Shown here piece after piece: positions 1 through 5,202 of a stretch of 5,985 bases of DNA. Every line of letters begins with the position of its first letter. The stretch's first letter is position 1. The notes beneath the pieces are model-generated. The model saw nothing but the letters and a program-made list of their open reading frames with translations, had not been told where the DNA came from and did no database searches. A program made the position numbers and the translations under genes. Origin of the DNA: Ignavibacteria bacterium UBA961 (GTDB lineage Bacteria; Bacteroidota; Ignavibacteria; Kapaibacteriales; UBA961); assembly GCA_002293005.1 (NCBI GenBank), contig DBCJ01000054.1, positions 1 through 5,985 on the forward strand, written 5' to 3'.

Positions 1-303
1 AAAGAACTATTCGGCATTGGTCCCAAAGTGGATTATGCAGATTTAATGAACAGAAAAGCACAAATCATCGATGTGAGAAGTCCGGGCGAATATGCTTCGG
101 GTCATATCAAAGGTTCCATCAATATTCCTCTTGATTCACTCGGTAAACATTTTTCGAAAATCAAGAAAGATTCTCCCGTGATCACATGCTGTGCTTCAGG
201 TGCAAGAAGCGCATCTGCAAAACGCTTGCTGATATCTCAAGGCTATGCTGAAGTACATAATGGTGGCGGCTGGGCAGGTTTACAATCCAAAATCAATAGA
301 TAA
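1..303 (+). CDS. Rhodanese-like domain protein, 5'-partial
   Basis: Single-domain rhodanese (sulfurtransferase fold), probably cytoplasmic, that would carry a persulfide on its active-site cysteine. The frame is open to the left edge: before a possible GTG at 28 it reads KELFGIGPK, which looks like normal protein leading into the domain, so the true start probably lies outside the window and GTG 28 is probably internal. Counting from codon 28, the substrate-binding DVRSPGEY motif is at 15-22, GHIKGSINIP at 25-34, and the six-residue active-site loop CASGAR at 55-60 with Cys55 as the catalytic residue. A second cysteine, Cys54, directly precedes it. The C-terminal GGWAGL follows the usual rhodanese pattern. 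No signal peptide is visible, but the N-terminus is missing. The stop is 2 bp before the next gene, a rhodanese-thioredoxin fusion, so the two are very likely one operon. The physiological sulfur donor and acceptor cannot be told from sequence. Confidence 0.9.
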   Translation, partial: KELFGIGPKVDYADLMNRKAQIIDVRSPGEYASGHIKGSINIPLDSLGKHFSKIKKDSPVITCCASGARSASAKRLLISQGYAEVHNGGGWAGLQSKINR

Positions 304-305
304 GC

Positions 306-1061
306 ATGTCTCACATATTTCATGGACTCATGAAAAACATATATCTCTTTTTCTTAAGCGCATTATTGATTGGTCTATTCTCTTGCTCTGAGACACAGAC
401 GCAACAAGCAAAGACTTTACTCTCAGCGAGTGAGTTTTCTACACTCCTTCAAAAAACATCAGGTGAGATTGTTCTTGATGTGAGAACACCAGGAGAATTT
501 CAGGGTGGACATCTCGCTGAAGCAGTGAATATCGATATCAGTTATCCAGCATTTCAGCAGAATATCGCGCAACTCGATAAGTCCAAAGAATATTTCGTGT
601 ATTGTTTGAGTGGCGGACGCAGTGCTTCTGCAGCAGACTTCATGCGCAATATGGGTTTTTCAAAAGTCTATGAAATGGATGGCGGAATGATTGCATGGAG
701 ATCGGCCAATCTTCCTGAAACAACTGATCAACCAAAGTTGATGAAGACCGGTATGAATCAACAGGAATTTTTGAAAAGCTTGGAAGGCAATACTCCCGTT
801 CTTGTTGACTTCTATGCTGAATGGTGCAAGCCATGCAAACAAATGCAACCATTCCTCGAAAAGATGGAAAAAGAAATGGCTGGTAAAGTCATCATCAAAA
901 GAATTGATGCCGATCAAAATCCCGCACTTCTTCAATCAATGGGAATCGAAGGTATTCCATATCTCATCTTGCATGATGGAAAGAAAGTTGTGTGGAATCA
1001 TATGGGTTTCATCGATGAAACAAATTTGAGAAAAGAAATGTCGAATACATTGAAATTCTAA
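306..1061 (+). CDS. Rhodanese-thioredoxin fusion, predicted lipoprotein
   Basis: Two-domain envelope protein of 251 residues. A signal peptide ends in LFSC with Cys27 as the likely lipidated residue, so it should act outside the cytoplasmic membrane. A rhodanese domain at about 38-137 has DVRTPGEF (58-65), GGHLAEAVNI (67-76) and the active-site loop CLSGGR (100-105, catalytic Cys100). A thioredoxin domain at about 150-250 has VDFYAEWCKPC with the redox pair Cys174/Cys177, the buried Asp168 and the cis-proline in GIPY (Pro218). The -2 residue of the lipobox (Phe) is not classical, so lipidation is likely rather than certain. An in-frame ATG at 330 gives a more canonical signal peptide beginning MKN; the ATG at 306 lies 2 bp behind the previous stop, which favours coupling. 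Neither has a clear ribosome site. Likely role, inferred: thiol or persulfide exchange in the periplasm. A strong terminator follows 22 bp after the stop. Confidence 0.9.
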   Translation: MSHIFHGLMKNIYLFFLSALLIGLFSCSETQTQQAKTLLSASEFSTLLQKTSGEIVLDVRTPGEFQGGHLAEAVNIDISYPAFQQNIAQLDKSKEYFVYCLSGGRSASAADFMRNMGFSKVYEMDGGMIAWRSANLPETTDQPKLMKTGMNQQEFLKSLEGNTPVLVDFYAEWCKPCKQMQPFLEKMEKEMAGKVIIKRIDADQNPALLQSMGIEGIPYLILHDGKKVVWNHMGFIDETNLRKEMSNTLKF

Positions 1062-1083
1062 ACATGTCTTTTTCTAAAAACAG

Positions 1084-1115
1084 AAACGCTATCCTTTTTG
1101 GATAGCGTTTTTTTT
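1084..1115 (+). terminator. Rho-independent terminator, probably bidirectional
   Basis: A perfect 11-bp inverted repeat (AAACGCTATCC at 1084-1094 and GGATAGCGTTT at 1100-1110) encloses a TTTTT loop. On the + strand it runs into eight T's at 1108-1115, a textbook intrinsic terminator for the rhodanese operon. Read on the - strand the same stem is followed by a less perfect T-rich stretch (TCTGTTTTT), and it starts 3 bp after the ssb stop codon, so it probably terminates the convergent ssb transcript too. The + strand T-run overlaps the ssb stop codon at 1114-1116. Confidence 0.93.
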
Positions 1116-1515
1116 ATTCTTCATTGTGTTCTTCAGATATCGATTGAGTTCCTGATTCCAAGTTTGCCGGTTTTGCATCCAAAAGAATAATCGAATCTGC
1201 TATGATTTCCGTGACTGTTCTTTTGGATCCATCACGACTTTCAAAAGTTCTATACTTCAATTTTCCTTCAACATAAATCCGTGATCCTTTATGCACCATT
1301 TTGTGTACGATGTCCGCAAGATTTCGATACTGTGAATTCCACACGACTATCGTATGCCAATCAGTGCTTTCTTGCAAAGCACCATTTTTATCCTTCCATG
1401 ATTCCGATGTCGCGAGACGAAATGTCGCAACCGCCGTTCCTCCTGATGTGAATGTATATTCAGGATCTTTTCCCACATGTCCAATCAATTGGACCTTATT
1501 CAATGAACGAGACAT
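1114..1515 (-). CDS. ssb: Single-stranded DNA-binding protein (SSB)
   Basis: Cytoplasmic OB-fold protein of 133 residues that coats single-stranded DNA in replication, recombination and repair. The OB domain spans about residues 4-113: NKVQLIGHVGKDPE (6-19), GGTAVATFRLATSESW (25-40), TDWHTIVVWN (51-60) and KGSRIYVEGKLKYRTF (76-91) line up with E. coli SSB. Trp40 and Trp53 match its DNA-stacking Trp40 and Trp54, and Phe91 sits where E. coli has Trp88. The C-terminal tail is only about 20 residues and ends SISEEHNEE. It is acidic but lacks the usual DDDxPF-type tip with a terminal phenylalanine that recruits partner proteins. The start is supported by AGGAG 7 bp upstream (1523-1527). The stop touches the shared terminator. 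It lies 39 bp behind secreted protein A and may be co-transcribed with it. The tail and the unusual neighbours suggest an accessory SSB copy, but this window alone cannot show that. Confidence 0.95.
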   Translation of the reverse strand: MSRSLNKVQLIGHVGKDPEYTFTSGGTAVATFRLATSESWKDKNGALQESTDWHTIVVWNSQYRNLADIVHKMVHKGSRIYVEGKLKYRTFESRDGSKRTVTEIIADSIILLDAKPANLESGTQSISEEHNEE

Positions 1516-1522
1516 AGCATAA

Positions 1523-1527
1523 CTCCT
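1523..1527 (-). promoter_or_regulatory. Shine-Dalgarno site of ssb
   Basis: AGGAG on the - strand, 7 bp before the ATG at 1515. This is a strong match to the 16S rRNA tail at normal spacing and fixes the ssb start. It lies in the 39-bp gap behind the upstream gene. Confidence 0.8.
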
Positions 1528-1554
1528 ACAAATGAAACAATCCCCAATGTGAGT

Positions 1555-2442
1555 TTATAATGTTAAACCCACTCCTATATTCCAATATGTGATATTCATC
1601 GGTGTCGCAGTTTCAAAAGGCCAATTCATATATTTTCTACGCATCTCTTTCATGCCATACAGCACTGCACTCTTCAATACAAAATGCATGACGGGTTGAG
1701 ATTTTGGTGACATTTCAGTAAAGTTTTCGATCAATCGATCCACCGCATTTCCGGCCAATCCTTCGATGATTTCAGAACCCATCCAATACCAAAAGAGATG
1801 TCTGGGCATGACTTGATTCCATGTATATCCACCTGTCAATGATACAGTATTACTCACTCTAAATTCAAGCGATGATGTCATAGAAGAACTCAATCTCATT
1901 GTGCCATCAAAGTCCATGATGTATTGCCAATCAGCCGGACCCTGCATGAGTGAATATGTTCGAGGATTGATTGAAGTCCAAGATGTATTGTCTTCAACAG
2001 TAAGCATCAATGTTGAACTTCCCCATTTATATCCATATCCCATGCCATTTATAAAACCAAGACTCCAAAAGTCAAGCGCATTGGTTTTTGTTAGTGAAAC
2101 TCCTTGATAAAGTGAATCTCCTTGTTGTAGATTCTTTGCTTCTCCCAAAGTAAGTGATATTCCATTTTTATCTTGAATGATCACTTCATCGGATTCTTTG
2201 TGTTCTTTTTCCTTCTTTACTCCTATCGCAATTCCATAGATATCGGTATTAGATATTTCTCCCGTCATTCCCTGTCTTGATATTTGTGCCTTTCCATAAT
2301 ACACATCCAGGAATGGTTTTTTTATAGATACATCAATCGTATCATTCTTCGCTCTGTTTTTTCTTCTTCCGCCTTGTGCAAATATCAAAGTACTTGAAAA
2401 CAACAAGGTCAAAGCAATAATCAACGGGGTAGTATATCTCAT
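1555..2442 (-). CDS. Secreted protein A, paralogue of 2572-3453, unknown function
   Basis: Exported protein of 295 residues; I do not recognise the family. The ATG at 2442 is chosen because AAGGAG lies exactly 6 bp upstream and the product then begins MRYTTPLIIALTLLFSS, a standard signal peptide likely cleaved after Ala22 (FA|QGG). In-frame ATGs at 2448 and 2466 place the ribosome site too close or downstream. The mature part begins with a basic GGRRKNRAKN stretch, then has mostly alternating, beta-like segments and a charged insert (KKEKEHKESDE) that the paralogue lacks. Motifs shared with the paralogue are SWTSINP (154-160), YTWNQVMPRHLFWYW (206-220) and NWPFETATPMNITYWNI (273-289). Between the last two lies a segment of helical character. 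It ends WNIGVGLTL without a terminal aromatic residue. An outer-membrane or periplasmic place is inferred. A terminator precedes it, so it should have its own promoter; ssb follows after 39 bp. Confidence 0.82.
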   Translation of the reverse strand: MRYTTPLIIALTLLFSSTLIFAQGGRRKNRAKNDTIDVSIKKPFLDVYYGKAQISRQGMTGEISNTDIYGIAIGVKKEKEHKESDEVIIQDKNGISLTLGEAKNLQQGDSLYQGVSLTKTNALDFWSLGFINGMGYGYKWGSSTLMLTVEDNTSWTSINPRTYSLMQGPADWQYIMDFDGTMRLSSSMTSSLEFRVSNTVSLTGGYTWNQVMPRHLFWYWMGSEIIEGLAGNAVDRLIENFTEMSPKSQPVMHFVLKSAVLYGMKEMRRKYMNWPFETATPMNITYWNIGVGLTL

Positions 2443-2448
2443 GTTCAT

Positions 2449-2454
2449 CTCCTT
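2449..2454 (-). promoter_or_regulatory. Shine-Dalgarno site that fixes the start of secreted protein A
   Basis: AAGGAG on the - strand. It directly abuts an ATG at 2448 (no spacing) and lies 6 bp before the ATG at 2442. Only the latter has workable spacing, which makes the protein 295 residues rather than 297 or 303. Confidence 0.75.
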
Positions 2455-2516
2455 ATTCTTCACCAAAATATCAAAATTGTTATTCTATCCCATCACACAA
2501 AATTCCCAATAAAAAA

Positions 2517-2538
2517 CCCCGATCTTTTTGGATCGGGG
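2517..2538 (-). terminator. Rho-independent terminator after secreted protein B
   Basis: Perfect 8-bp GC-rich stem (CCCCGATC at 2517-2524 with GATCGGGG at 2531-2538) and a 6-base loop. On the - strand it is followed by six T's (the A-run at 2511-2516), the form of an intrinsic terminator. It lies 33 bp beyond the stop of secreted protein B and separates that gene from paralogue A, so the two are probably separate transcripts. Confidence 0.9.
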
Positions 2539-2571
2539 CTTCGGTGGTTTTGCTTTAGATTATGTTATGCA

Positions 2572-3453
2572 TCAAAATGCATAGTTGACTGAAATATTCC
2601 ATGATTTGATATTCATTGGAGCAACAGTGTCCCAAGGCCAATTCATTTGATCGTTGCGTAATTCATTGAACAAATAACTAACAGCATTTGTCAATACGAA
2701 ATTGATGATTGGATATGTGGATTCCCCTTTTTTAGTAACCGCATTGACCAAATAAAAAGCACCTGTTTGAGCAACATTTTCAATTGCTTCGCTTGTTAGC
2801 CAATACCAGTACATGTGTCTTGCATATACCTGTGTCCAATTGTAACCAACTCTCACGCCGAAATTTGAACCTGAATTGATTTCAATTCCGGGTGACCAAG
2901 TGGAGCCAAAGTTTAAACCACTCGCAAAATCATCGACGCTTTTCCAATTGTTAGTGTCTGATGTAGCATATGATTTAGGATTAATTGAAGACCATGTCCA
3001 TTGACCTCCTGTTGAAAGCATCACATCAAGGCTTCCGCTTAATGCATAACCATATGCTTGTCTATTTTCCAAACTGATCATTGTTGCACCCAAAGCTGTT
3101 GTCTCTCCAAATCCAACATCATTGAATGTACCACTGCCTTCCGTTGCACTACCACTTGTCGAACCTAATAATACATTGATTCCAACATAGTGATTGCTTA
3201 GTACTTTGGGATCAATAAATGTGTTTTTTATACCAATAGATCCACCAATCATACTCAATGATGAAACAGGTCCGGTTAAGCCCGTACGAGAAAAATCTCC
3301 ACCGCCATACATTAAACCGGCTTGTACTTGACCAATGCGATTTTTTTGCTCTATGGTATTCAAAAATCCGGCTAAACCCTGCGCAAACAAATTACTTGAG
3401 TTGAATAAAAACAACATCACCACGAAAGCTACTGTAGAATTCTTGTAATTCAT
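2572..3453 (-). CDS. Secreted protein B, paralogue of 1555-2442, unknown function
   Basis: Exported protein of 293 residues; family not recognised. The signal peptide is MNYKNSTVAFVVMLFLFNSSNLFA with likely cleavage after Ala24 (FA|QG). The mature protein is rich in Gly, Ser, Asn and aromatic residues with alternating beta-like patterns (for example GVRVGYNWTQV). It ends in SWNISVNYAF, whose terminal Phe resembles the last strand of outer-membrane beta-barrels. Motifs shared in order with paralogue A are TWSSINP (153-159), YNWTQVYARHMYWYW (204-218), SEAIE (221-225) and NWPWDTVAPMNIKSWNI (271-287), and the two are nearly equal in length, so they look like a tandem duplication that has diverged. 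The start is the first ATG; only a weak GGGAAA lies upstream. It sits between a hairpin and a terminator and is probably its own transcription unit. A barrel or periplasmic surface protein is the best guess. Confidence 0.82.
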   Translation of the reverse strand: MNYKNSTVAFVVMLFLFNSSNLFAQGLAGFLNTIEQKNRIGQVQAGLMYGGGDFSRTGLTGPVSSLSMIGGSIGIKNTFIDPKVLSNHYVGINVLLGSTSGSATEGSGTFNDVGFGETTALGATMISLENRQAYGYALSGSLDVMLSTGGQWTWSSINPKSYATSDTNNWKSVDDFASGLNFGSTWSPGIEINSGSNFGVRVGYNWTQVYARHMYWYWLTSEAIENVAQTGAFYLVNAVTKKGESTYPIINFVLTNAVSYLFNELRNDQMNWPWDTVAPMNIKSWNISVNYAF

Positions 3454-3537
3454 AATAGTTTCCCAATTAATAAATAAAATAATATTTCAGAAGCGACCAC
3501 CTTCACTTCTTTTTCCTATAATCCCAATCTTAAGTAT

Positions 3538-3562
3538 CTCCCCGAGATTTCTTCTCGGGGAG
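3538..3562 (-). terminator. GC-rich hairpin after transketolase C-half (terminator-like, no T-run)
   Basis: Perfect 10-bp inverted repeat, CTCCCCGAGA (3538-3547) with TCTCGGGGAG (3553-3562), around a 5-base loop, 26 bp past the transketolase C-half stop. Neither strand has a T-run after it (- strand: ATACTTAAG), unlike the two other terminators here. It may be a weak or factor-assisted terminator or a 3'-end stabilising stem. The rest of the 135-bp gap before secreted protein B is very AT-rich near 3454-3490 and shows no promoter I can name with confidence. Confidence 0.6.
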
Positions 3563-3588
3563 TAATTCATCCATTATCTAATTTTCTC

Positions 3589-4599
3589 TTAACCCAAAAA
3601 ATCAGCCACTTCTTTAATCGCTCTCACCTTTTGCATCGAACCTCCATCCCTTCTCTGCATTGCAATCAATGCTGAAGCATAAATTTCTTTCCAGGTCAAA
3701 CCGAATTTCTGCATGAGTTCTTCGGGTTCACCGCTACCACCAAAGGAATCTTTCACACCAACAAATTCCATTGGAACGGGATGATTTTTCACAATTGCTT
3801 CTGCAACCGCGCCACCCAATCCTGCATGTACCTGATGTTCTTCTGCGGTGACAATTGCGCCACATTCTTTTGCGGCGGCAACTACAGTCTCAAAATCAAA
3901 TGGCTTGATAGATGGACTATTGATCACTCTTGCCTTGATTCCTTTCTCAGCCAATTTATCTGCCGCAACCAATGATTCCCAAACCATGGAACCACATGCG
4001 ATTAATGCAATGTCATTTCCTTCACGCAATACTTGTGCTTTACCCAGTGCAAAAGAATGATCGGGAGAGGTGAACAAAGGTACAGGTGAGCGACCAAAGC
4101 GAATATATGCAGGTCCAACATGTTCGCCGATTGCGATTGTTGCTTTGCGAGCTTCTTCATAATCACAAGGAACAACAAGTGTCATATGAGGAAGTGTACG
4201 CAAGAATGCAACTTCTTCAAGCACTTGATGTGTCGCGCCATCTGGTCCAACACTGATACCTGAGTGACCACCACCGATTTTCACATTGGCTTCATTATAA
4301 CAAACAGAAATACGTAGTTGATCAGCATTTCTCAATGCACAAAATGCACCATAACTTGCGAAGAATGGAATCTTCCCTGAAAGCGCCAATCCAGCCGCGA
4401 TGGTTGTCGCATTTTGTTCGGCGATACCGATAGAGAAAAATCTATCCGGAAATTTTTCCTTGAATAATGATGTCATCACAGAACCTGTGATATCACCACC
4501 GAGCACAACTACATTGCTATGTCGCTCTCCAAGTGTCACCAAACCATCTCCAAAACCAAATCGTGTTGGCTTAGATCCATATTGTTTAAAATCTTCCAT
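3589..4599 (-). CDS. tkt: Transketolase, C-terminal subunit
   Basis: C-terminal half of a split transketolase (336 residues), the pyrimidine-binding plus C-terminal domains. With the N-half it transfers two-carbon ketol units between sugar phosphates in the cytoplasmic non-oxidative pentose phosphate pathway. The Pyr domain is at about 10-172: VVLGGDITGS (31-40), FFSIGIAEQNA (54-64) with Glu61 as the catalytic glutamate that activates thiamine diphosphate, and GHSGISVGPDGATHQ (111-125), the typical transketolase histidine region. The C-terminal domain at about 185-310 has NSPSIKPFD (227-235), EEHQVHAGLGGAVAE (253-267) and FGGSGEPEEL (286-295). A tail of roughly 25 residues (QRRDGGSMQKV onward) runs past the last conserved motif. 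The ATG at 4599 has a partial ribosome site (GAGAG). The gene lies 12 bp behind the lipoprotein gene, in one operon with the N-half. A DXS-type synthase is unlikely because that family is a single chain with other motifs. Confidence 0.95.
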   Translation of the reverse strand: MEDFKQYGSKPTRFGFGDGLVTLGERHSNVVVLGGDITGSVMTSLFKEKFPDRFFSIGIAEQNATTIAAGLALSGKIPFFASYGAFCALRNADQLRISVCYNEANVKIGGGHSGISVGPDGATHQVLEEVAFLRTLPHMTLVVPCDYEEARKATIAIGEHVGPAYIRFGRSPVPLFTSPDHSFALGKAQVLREGNDIALIACGSMVWESLVAADKLAEKGIKARVINSPSIKPFDFETVVAAAKECGAIVTAEEHQVHAGLGGAVAEAIVKNHPVPMEFVGVKDSFGGSGEPEELMQKFGLTWKEIYASALIAMQRRDGGSMQKVRAIKEVADFLG

Positions 4600-4611
4600 A
4601 ATACTCTCTGT

Positions 4612-5202
4612 TTAATTGTTTTTTGAGGTGATTTTCCGGACAATACAATCGGCCGGAATCAAAGATGAAACAATGGTTTGATCATTGAACCAAGTTTCAT
4701 CTCCTGTGGCAATGATTTCAACAGCAACACGATTATTGATGAGACAATAAATCTGCATTGTTGATTCATACGGACTATATCTGCTATAACCAACTCCATT
4801 CGGAAGAATGATCTTCTGAATTTCCATACCCGTTTCTTGTGTTTTTGGCAATTCATATCGATAAGCAACGGTTGAAGCCGCTCCGGCATAATCTGCCATG
4901 GTCATCGTGATTGTTCCACCCGGATAAATATATTCACCGGTGGTTTTGGAAACCTTTATTCCTTGAATTTCAACTGAACCAGAAGAAGAAGGAAGTTTGT
5001 CTACACCACGAAATTTCATTGGCAAACATTCTTTCAATACAGAAGGAGAAATACCTTTCGACATTGTAGTATCGATTTTGGGTTGATTCGCAAATTCCAA
5101 GTTTTGATATTGCTCAGTATTCTCATTTGCCGGATCTTGTTTATTGTCAGAACAAGAAGTCAAAACAATAACAAACATCAAAACTCCAAGACTCAATCTC
5201 AT
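4612..5202 (-). CDS. Small lipoprotein between transketolase halves, unknown function
   Basis: Predicted lipoprotein of 196 residues; I do not recognise the family. The short signal peptide MRLSLGVLMFVIVLTSC has a good lipobox (LTSC) with Cys17 as the lipidated residue, followed by a polar, probably disordered linker (SDNKQDPANENTEQYQ) typical of lipoproteins. From about residue 50 there is one compact domain, mostly beta in character (GTITMTMADYAG, QIYCLINNRVAVEIIATG), with three further cysteines (59, 153, 186) that could form a disulfide in the periplasm. Its ATG overlaps the stop of the transketolase N-half by 4 bp (ATGA), a sign of translational coupling, and GGTGA just upstream may serve as ribosome site. 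Its stop is 12 bp before the C-half. It therefore splits the two halves of a cytoplasmic enzyme with an envelope protein. Nothing in the sequence links it to sugar metabolism, and the placement may only reflect shared expression. Confidence 0.85.
   Translation of the reverse strand: MRLSLGVLMFVIVLTSCSDNKQDPANENTEQYQNLEFANQPKIDTTMSKGISPSVLKECLPMKFRGVDKLPSSSGSVEIQGIKVSKTTGEYIYPGGTITMTMADYAGAASTVAYRYELPKTQETGMEIQKIILPNGVGYSRYSPYESTMQIYCLINNRVAVEIIATGDETWFNDQTIVSSLIPADCIVRKITSKNN

Noticed and set aside
28..30. GTG at 28 as the true start of the first rhodanese
   Set aside because: The upstream in-frame residues KELFGIGPK look like genuine protein and no ribosome site precedes the GTG, so the gene more likely begins outside the window.
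640..935. Antisense reading frames inside the rhodanese-thioredoxin gene
   Set aside because: They lie opposite a well-supported two-domain gene, lack recognisable motifs and show no independent start signals.
2443..2466. Longer start (303 residues) for secreted protein A at 2466
   Set aside because: It would put MVKNKEMN before a normal signal peptide and place the AAGGAG site inside the coding region; the ATG at 2442 has this site at ideal spacing.
2455..2516. Possible Bacteroidota-type promoter (TATTTTG) before secreted protein A
   Set aside because: The element is one base short of the TAnnTTTG consensus and no TTG lies at the proper distance; a promoter must exist near here but I cannot place it.
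3489..3510. Imperfect hairpin (AGAAGCGA / TCACTTCT) followed by a short T-run on the + strand
   Set aside because: It has a mismatch and a weak stem, and no + strand gene lies upstream for it to terminate; probably chance.
3781..4615. + strand reading frames opposite the transketolase C-half
   Set aside because: These are shadows of a highly conserved - strand gene with no domain character of their own.
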